NCBI RefSeq assembly: GCF_013409065.1
Contig: NZ_JACBZP010000001.1
Coordinates: 1,426,001 to 1,490,000 of the forward strand
From: Spelaeicoccus albus
GTDB lineage: Bacteria > Actinomycetota > Actinomycetes > Actinomycetales > Brevibacteriaceae
Direction of reading: 5' to 3'
DNA: 64,000 nt
Below are positions 49,255 to 59,727 of the stretch, piece by piece. Each line of letters starts with the position of its first letter. The stretch's first letter is position 1. The position numbers and the translations under genes are program-made. The notes below the pieces were generated by a model. It had not been told where the DNA came from. It did not search any database and was given only the letters and a program-made list of their open reading frames with translations.

Positions 49255-51249
49255 GTGTCAAAAACACCGTCCCCCGTCAAAACACTGCGTGACGTTTGGA
49301 TCCCGATGGAGGACGGATGCCGGCTGACGGCACGGATCTGGCTTCCCGACGACGCCGAGACCAACCCTGTTCCGGCCGTACTGGAATACATCCCGTACCG
49401 GCGCGGCGACGGCACGGCGGCCCGCGACGCCTCGATGCATCCGCACTTTGCCGCCGCCGGCTATGCAGCGGTACGAGTCGACATGCGCGGCTCCGGTGAC
49501 TCGGACGGCGTCATGCTCGACGAATACGCCGCCATCGAACAGTCCGACGCGCTCGAAGTGCTCCGCTGGCTCGCGGCCCAGCCCTGGTGCACCGGCCGCG
49601 TCGGCATGCTCGGCAAATCCTGGGGCGGATTCAACGGACTGCAAGTCGCCGCCCTCGCGCCGCCCGAGCTGCAAGCGGTCGTGACGGTCTGCTCTACCGA
49701 CGACAGGTACGCGGACGACGTCCACTACACCGGCGGCTCACTGCTCGCCTCCGAAATGCTTCCCTGGGCGTCCACGATGCTGGCGTGGAACGGCCGTCCG
49801 CACGACCCGGCCACGGTTGGTGACGACTGGGAAGAACGCTGGGTCGCCCGGCTTGACCAGACGCCACCGTACGACGAGATCTGGCTTCGTCATCAGCTGC
49901 GCGACGACTATTGGAAGCACGGCTCTACCGGTGAGGACCCTGCCTCGCTCACCGCGCCCGTGCTCGCCGTCGGCGGACTCGGTGACCCGTACCGCGGTGC
50001 CGTGTTCCGTCTGCTCGAAACGCTCGACGCGCCCGTGAAAGGTCTCATCGGCCCGTGGGCCCATAATTACCCGCATCAGGCGAGTCCCGGCCCGGGCGTC
50101 GACTTCGTCGGGGAGGCCCTGCGCTGGTTCGACAAGTATCTGAAGGACATCGACACCGGCGTGGCTGACGACCCCGACCTGCGCATCTTCGTGCCCGACG
50201 GCAATCATGCCGCAGGCAGCGACGTCGACCGCGCCGGACGTTGGGTCGGCGTCCCTGAATGGCCCGGCCCGGCTGTCGAGATGCAGAGCCTTCCGCTGGA
50301 CGGCGGGGCGCCCGACAGCGACGGTATCGAAGCCGTGATGAGAAGCGACGCGCCGATCGGCAGCGCCGGCGGCTCGTGGCTGCGCTTCGGCGATCCGACC
50401 GGCGACCCGGTCGACCAGCGCGGCGACGACGCGCACTCGTACTCCACGACGTTTGCGCCGCTGGGCGCCGACCTCGACGTCCTCGGGGTGCCGGCCGTGC
50501 GTCTCCGCGTCTCCGCGGACAAGCCGGTCGCTCAGCTCGCCGTCCGGCTGTGCGACGTGCACGAGGACGGAACCTCCGAACTCGTCACCGCGGGCCTGCT
50601 GAATCTCACCCACGACGCCGCGCACGAGACTGCCACCGACCTCGAACCCGGTCAGCAGTACACCGTCGAGGTCCCGCTCGTCGCGACGGCGCACCGGTTC
50701 CTCGCCGGACACCGCGTTCGCGTCGCCGTGTCCGCCGCCTACTGGCCGTGGGCGTGGCCGTCGCCGGAGATCGTGCAGATCACTGTGCACTCGTCCGGCG
50801 ACAATGCGCTTCAGCTGCCCACGCTCGACGGGGGACAGGTCACCACCCCGACGTTCGGGCCGATCCGCGAGGACCCGCAGACGAGCTACACCGTCGAATC
50901 CGACCGGTTCGAGCGCGACGTCACCCATGACCACGCGACAGGGCACGTCACGACCCGGATCCGCACCGACTCCGGACGGTTCACCGACCACGCCGACGGG
51001 CGCTACCTCGAAGGCTGGTCCGAGGACGTGTTCACCGCCGACCCTGCCGACCCGCTCAGCGCAGCCGTCGAATGCCGGCGCGAGGAAACCGTCGGCCGTG
51101 GGAACTGGGAGACCGTCGTGCGCACGCGCAGCCGCATGTCGGCCGATGCGCACGAATTCTTGCTCACCGACCACCTCGTCGCCGAGAAGAACGGCACCGA
51201 AGTATTCCAACGAACCTGGGAGCACCGCATCCCGCGCAATCATGTCTGA
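49255..51249 (+). CDS. CocE/NonD-family serine hydrolase
   Basis: 664 residues. Alpha/beta-hydrolase core with GKSWGG (Ser122), GGLGDPY (Asp244) and GPWAHNY (His270), followed by a jelly-roll C-terminal domain (about 370-560) as in cocaine esterase and X-Pro dipeptidyl-peptidase. AAGGAG (49237-49242) touches the ATG at 49243 but sits 12 bases before GTG 49255, so the GTG is preferred though the gap is a little long; an ATG at 49177 is unlikely. Substrates range from choline and aryl esters to peptides. The stop overlaps the next start by 8 bases. Confidence 0.88.
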   Translation: MSKTPSPVKTLRDVWIPMEDGCRLTARIWLPDDAETNPVPAVLEYIPYRRGDGTAARDASMHPHFAAAGYAAVRVDMRGSGDSDGVMLDEYAAIEQSDALEVLRWLAAQPWCTGRVGMLGKSWGGFNGLQVAALAPPELQAVVTVCSTDDRYADDVHYTGGSLLASEMLPWASTMLAWNGRPHDPATVGDDWEERWVARLDQTPPYDEIWLRHQLRDDYWKHGSTGEDPASLTAPVLAVGGLGDPYRGAVFRLLETLDAPVKGLIGPWAHNYPHQASPGPGVDFVGEALRWFDKYLKDIDTGVADDPDLRIFVPDGNHAAGSDVDRAGRWVGVPEWPGPAVEMQSLPLDGGAPDSDGIEAVMRSDAPIGSAGGSWLRFGDPTGDPVDQRGDDAHSYSTTFAPLGADLDVLGVPAVRLRVSADKPVAQLAVRLCDVHEDGTSELVTAGLLNLTHDAAHETATDLEPGQQYTVEVPLVATAHRFLAGHRVRVAVSAAYWPWAWPSPEIVQITVHSSGDNALQLPTLDGGQVTTPTFGPIREDPQTSYTVESDRFERDVTHDHATGHVTTRIRTDSGRFTDHADGRYLEGWSEDVFTADPADPLSAAVECRREETVGRGNWETVVRTRSRMSADAHEFLLTDHLVAEKNGTEVFQRTWEHRIPRNHV

Positions 51250-52210
51250 GGAACGGGACAAAGCGACTCGACTTCAGAAACCACCGGGCACGCCGGTGCT
51301 CTCTCGGCGCCAACTCGTGCGCGCCGCCGCTATCGGTGTGGCCGGGGCGGTGCCGCTGGCCGTCTCCGGCTGCGCGGGCGCGACAAGCACGAGCAAGCGC
51401 GGCGGGATGATCACGATCGGCACGAAAGAGTTCACCGAGGAATGGGTGCTCGGGGAGCTCTACGCGCAAGCGCTGGAAGCACGCGGATACCAAGTGCAGG
51501 TGAAGAACAACATCGGGTCGACCGAGATCATCGACCGGGCACTCAAGGCCGGCCGCATCGACGTCTATCCCGAGTACACCGGCGTCGTACTCCAGGTGCT
51601 CGCAAAACGCAGCAAGCTGCCCAAGACCGCGCACGAGACGTATCGGCAAGCCAAGGCGTTCGAAGAACGGCGCGGCATGACAATGCTGCAGCCGACCCCG
51701 TTCCAGAACAAGGACGCCGTCGCCGTCACCAAGGACTACGCAGAGAAGCACCACTTGAAAACGGTGGCGGACCTGCGCAAGCTCGGCACGATCTACTTCG
51801 GCGAGTACCCGGACAATATCGAGAGCAGTACCGGCTACTCGGGCCTCGTGAAGACGTACCACCTGCCGAACGTCAAAGTGAAGTCGCTGAACATCGGACT
51901 GCAGTACAAGGCGCTCGAGAAGGGCGCGATCCAGGCGGCCGACGTGTTCACCACGGATCCGCAGCTGGCCAGGTCGAACCTCGTTCTACTGACGGAGCCA
52001 AAGAACTTGTTCGGCTTCCAAAACGTGGCCCCCGTCGTGCGCAAGGACGTCTACCACCGGCATCCCGCCGAAGTCTGGCACACTCTGAACGCCATCGATG
52101 CGCTGCTCACGGTGAAGGCCGCGCGAGCGATGAACCGGGCGGTCGCCGTCAACAGACTCTCGCCATCGCAGGTGGCAAAGAAGTTTCTCCAGGTCAATCA
52201 ACTCCTCTAG
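51242..52210 (+). CDS. quaternary-amine ABC substrate-binding lipoprotein (OpuCC/OsmF-like)
   Basis: 322 residues. The signal combines twin Arg (SRRQLVRAA) with lipobox SGC (Cys44), so it may leave by Tat. IGTKEFTEEWVLGELYAQALEARGYQV, then GSTEIIDRALKAGRIDVYPEYTGVV, are hallmarks of OpuC/OsmF-type proteins that bind glycine betaine, choline or related amines. The ATG sits 8 bases inside the CocE gene, so the hydrolase and the binding protein are made together. Confidence 0.9.
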   Translation: MSEERDKATRLQKPPGTPVLSRRQLVRAAAIGVAGAVPLAVSGCAGATSTSKRGGMITIGTKEFTEEWVLGELYAQALEARGYQVQVKNNIGSTEIIDRALKAGRIDVYPEYTGVVLQVLAKRSKLPKTAHETYRQAKAFEERRGMTMLQPTPFQNKDAVAVTKDYAEKHHLKTVADLRKLGTIYFGEYPDNIESSTGYSGLVKTYHLPNVKVKSLNIGLQYKALEKGAIQAADVFTTDPQLARSNLVLLTEPKNLFGFQNVAPVVRKDVYHRHPAEVWHTLNAIDALLTVKAARAMNRAVAVNRLSPSQVAKKFLQVNQLL

Positions 52211-52275
52211 CTCATCTCCTTTAGCTGCCGGGACCCGATGGGGCGCCGCGCAGGATTCGGAAGGGAACAGAATCC

Positions 52276-53270
<995 letters not shown>

Positions 53271-53274
<4 letters not shown>

Positions 53275-54011
53275 CCTACCTGCTCGCCTCCGGCGTGCTC
53301 GCCGCCGCGAAGCCGGTGATCCCCGACTACGGGACGGCGACGCCGTGCGTGACGCACAACGGCATGTTCTGCACGTCCTGGTTCCTCCACCAGTGGCCCG
53401 ACGTGTTCGGCCCCGCTCTCGTGCAGCACATCATGCTGACGGTGATCGCCGTCGTGATCGGGTTCATCCTCGCATTTGCCGCCGCAATCTACGCCTACCG
53501 GCACAACTGGGCCGGGCCGCCGTTTGCGGGTATCGCCGCCTTTCTCTACACGATTCCGCCGCTGGCGTTGTTCGAACTGCTCGTGCCGCTGACCGGCCTC
53601 AGTACGCTCACCGTCGAGATCGCTCTCGTCGCCTACACGCTGCTTGTCCTTTACCGGAACGTCCTCACCGGACTGCAGGAAGTGCCTCCCGACATCAAAC
53701 GCGCCGCAATCGGGATGGGGCTCACACGCACACAGATCCTCTGGCGGGTCGAACTGCCCATGGCGGTGCCGGCAATCGTCGGCGGCCTGCGGATCGTGAC
53801 GGTACTGACGATCAGCCTTGCCACCATCGCGGCGTTCGTCGTGGACGCCGGCCTCGGCGCGCCGATCCTCAAGGCGCTTCAGTCCCCGTTCAACACGCAG
53901 TTCATCGGTGCCGGCGCGCTCGCCGTCCTCCTGGCGCTCGCCGCGGACGGACTGCTTCTCCTGCTCGGGCGAGCACTCACGCCGTGGGCCCGATCCAGAA
54001 AGGCATTTTGA
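53271..54011 (+). CDS. quaternary-amine ABC permease (OpuCB-like)
   Basis: 246 residues. Opens with a GTG in the ATPase's last codons. A ~45-residue non-helical lead (with two Cys) precedes the first membrane segment. Coupling loop: LQEVPPDIKRAAIGMGLTRTQILWRVELPMAVPAIVGG. It pairs with the second permease to form the channel. Confidence 0.88.
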
Positions 54012-54012
54012 G

Positions 54013-54666
54013 ATGGACGTCCTGACCTTCATGTCCAGCCACTTCTCGCTGCTCGTGTCCAAGACGGGCGAGCATCTGGAGTTGTCGATCGCGGCATCGA
54101 TCATCTCAATCGTCATCGGCGTACCGATCGGCGTGTGGCTCGGACACATGCACCGTGGCGAGTTCATCGCCGTCACCGTGTCGAACATTGGACGCGCATT
54201 GCCGAGCCTCGCCTTGATTGCCGTGTTCATCGGCGTCGTCGGTCTCGGGTTCAAGAACGTGCTCATCGCGCTCGTGATTCTGGCAGTGCCGCCGATCCTG
54301 ACCAATGCGTACCTCAGCGTCGAACAAGTCGTTCCGGACATCGTGCGCGCCGGTAAGGGGATGGGGCTGACCGGCAGACAAGTGCTGTTCAAGGTCGAGC
54401 TGCCGCTCGCTCTGCCGCTGCTGTTCGCCGGCGTGCGGACGGCCGTCGTGCTCGTCGTGGGAAGCGCAACCCTGGGTGCCGTTGCCGGCGGCGGCGGTCT
54501 CGGCGACATCATTCTGCGCCAGGCCGCCTACGGGCTCAGCGGCGTGATCGCCGGCGCCATCTGGGTTGCCGCTCTCGCCATTCTCGCCGACGTGCTGCTG
54601 TGGGGCGTGCAGAAGCTCATCACCCCGCGCGGGCTGCGTTCCCAGCAGGTCACCGCCATCGTGTGA
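54013..54666 (+). CDS. quaternary-amine ABC permease (OpuCD-like)
   Basis: 217 residues, five to six hydrophobic segments, loop VEQVVPDIVRAGKGMGLTGRQVLFKVELPLALPLLFAG. Starts one base after the previous stop. Last gene of the operon; the palindromic repeat at 54679 begins 13 bases later. Confidence 0.88.
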   Translation: MDVLTFMSSHFSLLVSKTGEHLELSIAASIISIVIGVPIGVWLGHMHRGEFIAVTVSNIGRALPSLALIAVFIGVVGLGFKNVLIALVILAVPPILTNAYLSVEQVVPDIVRAGKGMGLTGRQVLFKVELPLALPLLFAGVRTAVVLVVGSATLGAVAGGGGLGDIILRQAAYGLSGVIAGAIWVAALAILADVLLWGVQKLITPRGLRSQQVTAIV

Positions 54667-54678
54667 GCGCTCACTTCA

Positions 54679-54737
54679 CCGAGTGGTGGCGAACGGCTGC
54701 GAAATCGCCGATTTCGCAGCCACTCGCCACCACTCGG
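54679..54737. repeat. long palindromic repeat, copy 2
   Basis: Two 29-base arms with two mismatches around one base; the outer arms read CCGAGTGGTGGCGA and the centre matches copy 1. A lone right arm, CAGCCGCTCGCCACCACTCGG, follows at 54748-54767 (half copy). The pair of copies brackets the CocE-OpuC operon. The rest of 54768-54969 is otherwise featureless apart from an AT-rich 12-base palindrome at 54947-54958 (TGATTTAAATCA). Confidence 0.85.
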
Positions 54738-54747
54738 CGAAGCGCTG

Positions 54748-54767
54748 CAGCCGCTCGCCACCACTCG
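54748..54767. repeat. half copy of the palindromic repeat
   Basis: The right arm of the element occurs alone, 11 bases after the intact copy. It cannot fold by itself. It looks like a truncated duplicate and suggests the element spreads or rearranges. Confidence 0.7.
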
Positions 54768-54969
54768 GATGCGCAACCACCACACCGGCGCCCAGGACAA
54801 TCGCGCCGGCCACGTAGAACTTTTTTCACTATGCCCAAGCGGCCTTAGGTCGGATGTGTGATCTCGGGATTTCGAACTAGTACCGAGTAATTGTTCTGCT
54901 CCAATACAGCTGAATTGCGGATATTTTTCCGCAGTCTATTGACGAGTGATTTAAATCATGATTGAGTCA

Positions 54970-54991
54970 GCTATACCCAATCGGCTATAGC
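54970..54991. promoter_or_regulatory. inverted repeat before the PadR gene
   Basis: GCTATA-10 bases-TATAGC, 14 bases before the PadR ATG and ending just before its AAAGGAG ribosome site. The place and spacing suit autorepression by a PadR dimer. Confidence 0.45.
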
Positions 54992-55005
54992 AAAGGAGCT
55001 CAGGC

Positions 55006-55650
55006 ATGAAGAACGACTTCACGATCCTGGGCCTGTTGGCTCGTCAACCCGCCACCGGATATGACCTCGGAAAATGGTTGAAGGACGAGGGAATCTTTCT
55101 CGGTCGCAAACCGAGCATGTCGCCCATTTACCGATCGCTGAACGAGCTTCTAAACCGGGGATGGATCGCCAGCACAACCCAGCATCGCGACAACGCGCCC
55201 GACGGCAAGGTCTACAGCTTGACCGATGCCGGGCGGGACGCTCTCGTTGCGTGGGCCAAAGAACCCTATGAACCCGCGCCACGCCCGATGGACCCGCAAT
55301 TCATCGTGAAGCTCAACTTCGCAGGCCAGCTGGGAATCGAATACGCGCTGCCCATCGTCAAGACCGAACTCGAATACCGGAAGCGTCAACGTGTCGCCGA
55401 AGGAGGTCCGTTTCATGGAAGCCGCTCGTCCAGCCCCATCCCGGAGATCGACAAGACGTGGCTGGCATTCATCGAATGGCTCACACACGAGCGCGGCTAC
55501 GCGTCGACGTCCCTCTATATTTCATGGCTCGAGACGGTCGAGCGTGAACTCACCCTGATTCGCCGCAATGGCGGCGTCGTTTCCCGACTGTTCGACCCCG
55601 ACTGGTCACGGGAACCCGAGCAACAGGCATCAGACACGGTCGAAGACTGA
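55006..55650 (+). CDS. PadR-family transcriptional regulator
   Basis: 214 residues. The N-terminal PadR winged helix (FTILGLLARQPATGYDLGKWLKDEG, then MSPIYRSLNELLNRGWI, then KVYSLTDAGRDAL) is clear, and a longer C-terminal helical domain for dimerisation follows. AAAGGAG precedes the ATG. It is the first gene of an apparently single operon to 61956 (gap to next gene 18 bases) and probably senses its substrate. Confidence 0.9.
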   Translation: MKNDFTILGLLARQPATGYDLGKWLKDEGIFLGRKPSMSPIYRSLNELLNRGWIASTTQHRDNAPDGKVYSLTDAGRDALVAWAKEPYEPAPRPMDPQFIVKLNFAGQLGIEYALPIVKTELEYRKRQRVAEGGPFHGSRSSSPIPEIDKTWLAFIEWLTHERGYASTSLYISWLETVERELTLIRRNGGVVSRLFDPDWSREPEQQASDTVED

Positions 55651-55668
55651 CGATTGTAGGTATCATCC

Positions 55669-56469
55669 ATGACCGCAACCATCGCGCCCACCGACGAGTC
55701 GTCGGCAAAGACGAGGCGACCGAGATCGAACAAGTTCTCCACCATCAGCGTCGTGTCGGTATTCGTCGGACTGGGCCTCTGGTGGCTCGCATCGATCCTC
55801 AACCCGACGACGCTTTCCAGTCCGCTCGACGTTGCCAAACGCCTTGTTGAGCTGGCCGGTGACGGAACGCTGTTCACGAATATCGCCGCAAGCCTCGGCA
55901 GGGTCTTTGCCGGCTTCGCCATCGGCACCGTGCTTGCGATCATTGTCGGTTTCGGCATGGGCTGGTATCTCGGCGTCCGCGCCGCTATTCAGCCGTGGAT
56001 CCAGTTCTTCCGCGTCATCCCGCCGCTTGCCATCATCCCGCTCGCGATCGTGCTCATGGGCATCGGCGAGACGCCGAAGATCTTCGTCATCACGCTCGCC
56101 AGCTTCTTGGTGTCGGTCATCGCCACCTACCAGGGGGTCATCAGCGTCGACAAGACCTTGATCAACGCCGGACGCGTTCTTGGCACCAACGACTTGACGA
56201 TCTTCCTCAAGATCGTGGTGCCGGCGTCCGTGCCGTTCATACTTGTCGGTATGCGCCAGGGCCTCGGCGCCGCGTGGGCCACCCTGGTGGCCGCCGAACT
56301 GATCGCCGCGCAAGACGGTCTCGGACACATGATGCAAAAGGCGCAAACCTACTACGACCTGGACACCATCTTCGTCGGCCTCATTGTGATCGGAATCCTC
56401 GGCCTGCTCATGGACCGGATCCTCTTGTGGGCCGAAAAGCGACTCACCCAATGGCAGGAGCGCCGATGA
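55669..56469 (+). CDS. NitT/TauT-type ABC permease
   Basis: 266 residues, six hydrophobic segments. [32 protein letters not shown] and the loop [36 protein letters not shown] match SsuC/TauC. It overlaps the ATPase start by ATGA. Permease-ATPase-SBP order differs from the minus-strand importer at 20525. Confidence 0.9.
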   Translation: MTATIAPTDESSAKTRRPRSNKFSTISVVSVFVGLGLWWLASILNPTTLSSPLDVAKRLVELAGDGTLFTNIAASLGRVFAGFAIGTVLAIIVGFGMGWYLGVRAAIQPWIQFFRVIPPLAIIPLAIVLMGIGETPKIFVITLASFLVSVIATYQGVISVDKTLINAGRVLGTNDLTIFLKIVVPASVPFILVGMRQGLGAAWATLVAAELIAAQDGLGHMMQKAQTYYDLDTIFVGLIVIGILGLLMDRILLWAEKRLTQWQERR

Positions 56470-57245
56470 ATCACAAGATCGCTTTTCAGAACGTCAGCTG
56501 CATCTACGAACTGAACGGCTCGTCATTCACGGCCGTGCACGATGTCAGCCTGGATATCGCCGACAACGAATTCATCACGGTCGTCGGGCCGTCCGGCTGC
56601 GGCAAGTCAACGCTGATGAACATGGCTGCCGGGCTACTCGAACCGAGCGATGGCCGGGTGGCCGTCGACGGGAAGACCCTGACCGGACCCGGACCGGATC
56701 GCGGAGTCATCTTTCAGCAGTACGCCCTCTTTCCCTGGCTGACGGTGCGCAAGAACGTCGAATTCGGCCTCAAAGTGAAGAAGCTGCCGAAAGACGAACG
56801 AGACCGCCGCGTCAACGACGTGCTCGAACTCGTGGGACTCACCAAGTTCGCCGATGCCTGGCCCAAGACACTCTCCGGAGGTATGAAACAGCGCTGTGCC
56901 ATTGCCCGCGCTTATGCGGCCGACCCATCGGTGCTGTTGATGGACGAACCGTTCGGCGCCCTCGATGCCCTCACGAGGGTGAAGATGCAAGAGCAGCTGC
57001 TCGACACGTGGACCAAGGACAAGCGCACCGTCATGTTCATCACGCACGACGTGGAAGAAGCCGTGTATCTGGCGAACCGGGTGATCGTGATGGCGGCGAA
57101 CCCCGGCCGCATCCAAGAGATCATTACCGTCGACCTGCCCTATCCACGCACTGAAGAAATCCGGCTCTCGCGAGAATTCGCCGACCTGCGCAACCAAGTA
57201 TGGAACGCCGTGTATCACCACGATTCAAAGGAGAACGCATCATGA
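56466..57245 (+). CDS. NitT/TauT-type ABC ATPase
   Basis: 259 residues. [51 protein letters not shown] and [11 protein letters not shown] are intact, as is the C-terminal [17 protein letters not shown]. It overlaps both neighbours. Confidence 0.92.
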   Translation: MNHKIAFQNVSCIYELNGSSFTAVHDVSLDIADNEFITVVGPSGCGKSTLMNMAAGLLEPSDGRVAVDGKTLTGPGPDRGVIFQQYALFPWLTVRKNVEFGLKVKKLPKDERDRRVNDVLELVGLTKFADAWPKTLSGGMKQRCAIARAYAADPSVLLMDEPFGALDALTRVKMQEQLLDTWTKDKRTVMFITHDVEEAVYLANRVIVMAANPGRIQEIITVDLPYPRTEEIRLSREFADLRNQVWNAVYHHDSKENAS

Positions 57246-58243
57246 ACACGAAACCCTCTCGCCGATCCATCCTCATCGGTGGCGCCGCGGCCGCGGTAGC
57301 GCCGCTGTTGGCGTCGTGCGGCGGCGACTCGTCGTCCGGAAACAGCAGTAAGAAATCGATCAAGGCAACTGTCGGCTATATCGCTGACGGCAACGGGACG
57401 TCCACGGTGGCCGTGGCCGACAAACTGAAGCTTTGGGACAAGCACGGCATCGACGTCACGATCAAGGAATTCACCGACGGGCCCACCCAGATCCAGGCAC
57501 TGGGCACGGGCGACCTGCAATTCGCCTACACCGGGCCCGGGGCGTTGTGGCTGCCGATGCAGGGCAAGGCCAAAATTGCCGCCATCGTCAGCCTCGGCGA
57601 GGCCGACCGAATCATCGGCCAAAAAGGCATCACCAGCATCAAAGACCTCAAGGGCAAGACGGTTGGCGTGCCCGAGGGGACCTCCGGCGACATGCTGCTG
57701 AGCTTGGCCCTGAAGAACGCCGGCCTGTCCGATGACGACATCAAGAAAGTCACGATGGACCCGCCGACGGTGATTTCGGCTTTCCAATCCGGAAAGATCG
57801 ACGGTGCCGCCATTTGGTATCCGCATGTCGCCACCATCAAAAAGCACACCCCGGGCACGGTGGAAATAGCCAAGAGCGCCGATTTCCCGGATTTGAACTT
57901 CCTGTCGACCTATATGACGGGCACGGACATGGCGGACGAGAATCCGGAGCTGTTGAAGCGCTTCGACGCGTTGGCCAAGGAAGCCAACACGTGGAAGCGC
58001 AAGAACAGCGACAAGATGGTGTCGGTGCTGAAGAAGAAGCTCGACGCCCCGGAAACGGCGTTGCGTGAAGAGCACAAATACATCAACGTGCTGCCGACCG
58101 ACGAAATCGTCCAAAAAACCAAGGACGGCACGATCGACACTTGGCTGAAGACGTTGAACAAGCAATTCAAAGCTATGGGCAAAGTGCAAGACATCGCCGA
58201 TCCCAAGGACTATTACCTTGGCGACGAATACGTGAAGGCCTGA
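57242..58243 (+). CDS. NitT/TauT-type ABC substrate-binding lipoprotein
   Basis: 333 residues. Twin-Arg (SRRSIL) and lipobox LASC (Cys26) suggest Tat export. Mature part: NGTSTVAVADKLKLWDKHGIDVTIKEF, DLKGKTVGVPEGTSGDMLLSLALKNAGL, and QSGKIDGAAIWYPHV, typical of SsuA/TauA-like proteins that bind sulfonates or sulfate esters. The sulfatase next door supports a sulfate ester. Confidence 0.9.
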   Translation: MNTKPSRRSILIGGAAAAVAPLLASCGGDSSSGNSSKKSIKATVGYIADGNGTSTVAVADKLKLWDKHGIDVTIKEFTDGPTQIQALGTGDLQFAYTGPGALWLPMQGKAKIAAIVSLGEADRIIGQKGITSIKDLKGKTVGVPEGTSGDMLLSLALKNAGLSDDDIKKVTMDPPTVISAFQSGKIDGAAIWYPHVATIKKHTPGTVEIAKSADFPDLNFLSTYMTGTDMADENPELLKRFDALAKEANTWKRKNSDKMVSVLKKKLDAPETALREEHKYINVLPTDEIVQKTKDGTIDTWLKTLNKQFKAMGKVQDIADPKDYYLGDEYVKA

Positions 58244-58281
58244 TCCAAACCGACTCGCGCCCGAAAAGGAAGTAGCAAGAA

Positions 58282-59718
58282 GTGACAACAGCGTCGGCCG
58301 ATCGGCCCAACATCGTCTTCATCATGTCCGATGATCATGCGGCGCATGCGATCTCGGCATACGGCAGCAAGGTGAACGAGACGCCGCAGATCGACCGGCT
58401 CGCCACCGAAGGCGCCCGCATGGATGCCGTGTATTGCACGAACGCGATCTGCTCGCCATCGCGCGCATCGATCTTGACGGGCACGTACAGCCACGTCAAT
58501 AACGTGCCGTCGATCTATTCGGAATTCGACCACCGGACGCCGACGTACGCCCGTGTGTTGCGCGAAAACGGGTACGCGACTGCGCTATTCGGTAAGTGGC
58601 ATCTCGGGCACACTCAGGAAAGCTTGCCGCGCGACTTCGACGAATGGAAGATCTTTCCGGGGCAGGGCGAGTACCACGATCCGGTGATGATTTCGGACGC
58701 CGGCGAAGAGACGGTGCCCGGATACGCCACGGACATCGTCACGGACCTGAGCCTGGCTTGGCTTGGCGAACGGGCCCCGGACGAGCCGTTTTGCTTGATG
58801 ATTCACCACAAGGCGCCGCACCGGCCCTGGGTACCGGACGAGAAACACAAACATTTGTACCCGGTCGGCAGCATCCCGGAGCCCGACACGTTGTTCGACG
58901 ACTACGCGACGAAGAGCCGCGCCGTCCATGAAGCGAAGATGACGATCGCCAACGATTTGAAGGCCGACGACGTCAAAGAAGAGCTGCCGGAGCATTTGCG
59001 TGGTGCCGAGTCGACGGTGGAGCGCACGCGCTGGAACTACCAGCGGTACATGCGCGATTATCTGCAATGCATTCAATCCATCGACGATAACGTCGGCCGT
59101 GTGCTCGACTACTTGGACGAGCACGGGCTCGGCGAGAACACCATCGTCGTTTACACATCGGATCAGGGATTCTTCCTAGGCGACCACGGCTGGTACGACA
59201 AGCGGTTCATTTACGACGAGTCGCTGCAGATGCCCTTCCTGATCCGGTGGCCGCGTGAGATTTCGGCAGGAACCCGGGTCGACGACATCGTCACGAATGT
59301 CGACTTCGCCGCCGCTTTTCTCGATATGTGCGGGCTGGACGACTCGGACGTGCTGCCGACCTCGCAAGGGCGAAGCTTCCGATCGGTGTTGCAGGGTCGG
59401 ACGCCGGATGATTGGCCGGAGTCGATGTACTACAGGTATTGGGAGCACGACGACCCGGAACATCACGCCTGGGCGCACTACGGCGTCCGGACCAAAACGC
59501 ACAAGCTCGTGTACTTCTACGCCGACGGCCTCGGCACGGTCGGGGCGGCCGACACGTCGTACGAGCCCGAATGGGAAATGTACGATCTCGTTGCCGATCC
59601 GCAAGAGCTCAACAACGTTGCCGATGACCCGCAGTATGCCGAAATCCGCGCCGATTTAGAAGCCGAACTCGCCCGGCTGCAAAAGTATTACCGGGACGAA
59701 CCGTACGAAGGTAGGTAA
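58282..59718 (+). CDS. type I arylsulfatase-family sulfatase
   Basis: 478 residues. C57-S-P-S-R61 with ILTG is the site at which the Cys is turned into formylglycine, and Asp17/Asp18 (MSDDH) bind calcium. GKWHLGHTQ and FFLGDHGWYDK complete the sulfatase fold. No signal peptide, so it acts in the cytoplasm on imported sulfate esters. Activity needs formylglycine-generating enzyme, not encoded here. GTG start with AAAGGAAG upstream; GC and codon use match neighbours. Confidence 0.92.
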   Translation: MTTASADRPNIVFIMSDDHAAHAISAYGSKVNETPQIDRLATEGARMDAVYCTNAICSPSRASILTGTYSHVNNVPSIYSEFDHRTPTYARVLRENGYATALFGKWHLGHTQESLPRDFDEWKIFPGQGEYHDPVMISDAGEETVPGYATDIVTDLSLAWLGERAPDEPFCLMIHHKAPHRPWVPDEKHKHLYPVGSIPEPDTLFDDYATKSRAVHEAKMTIANDLKADDVKEELPEHLRGAESTVERTRWNYQRYMRDYLQCIQSIDDNVGRVLDYLDEHGLGENTIVVYTSDQGFFLGDHGWYDKRFIYDESLQMPFLIRWPREISAGTRVDDIVTNVDFAAAFLDMCGLDDSDVLPTSQGRSFRSVLQGRTPDDWPESMYYRYWEHDDPEHHAWAHYGVRTKTHKLVYFYADGLGTVGAADTSYEPEWEMYDLVADPQELNNVADDPQYAEIRADLEAELARLQKYYRDEPYEGR

Positions 59719-59727
59719 TTCATCACA

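Noticed and set aside
49738-51261. 507-codon minus-strand frame over the CocE gene
   Set aside because: Antisense shadow; the plus strand encodes a full Ser-Asp-His hydrolase.
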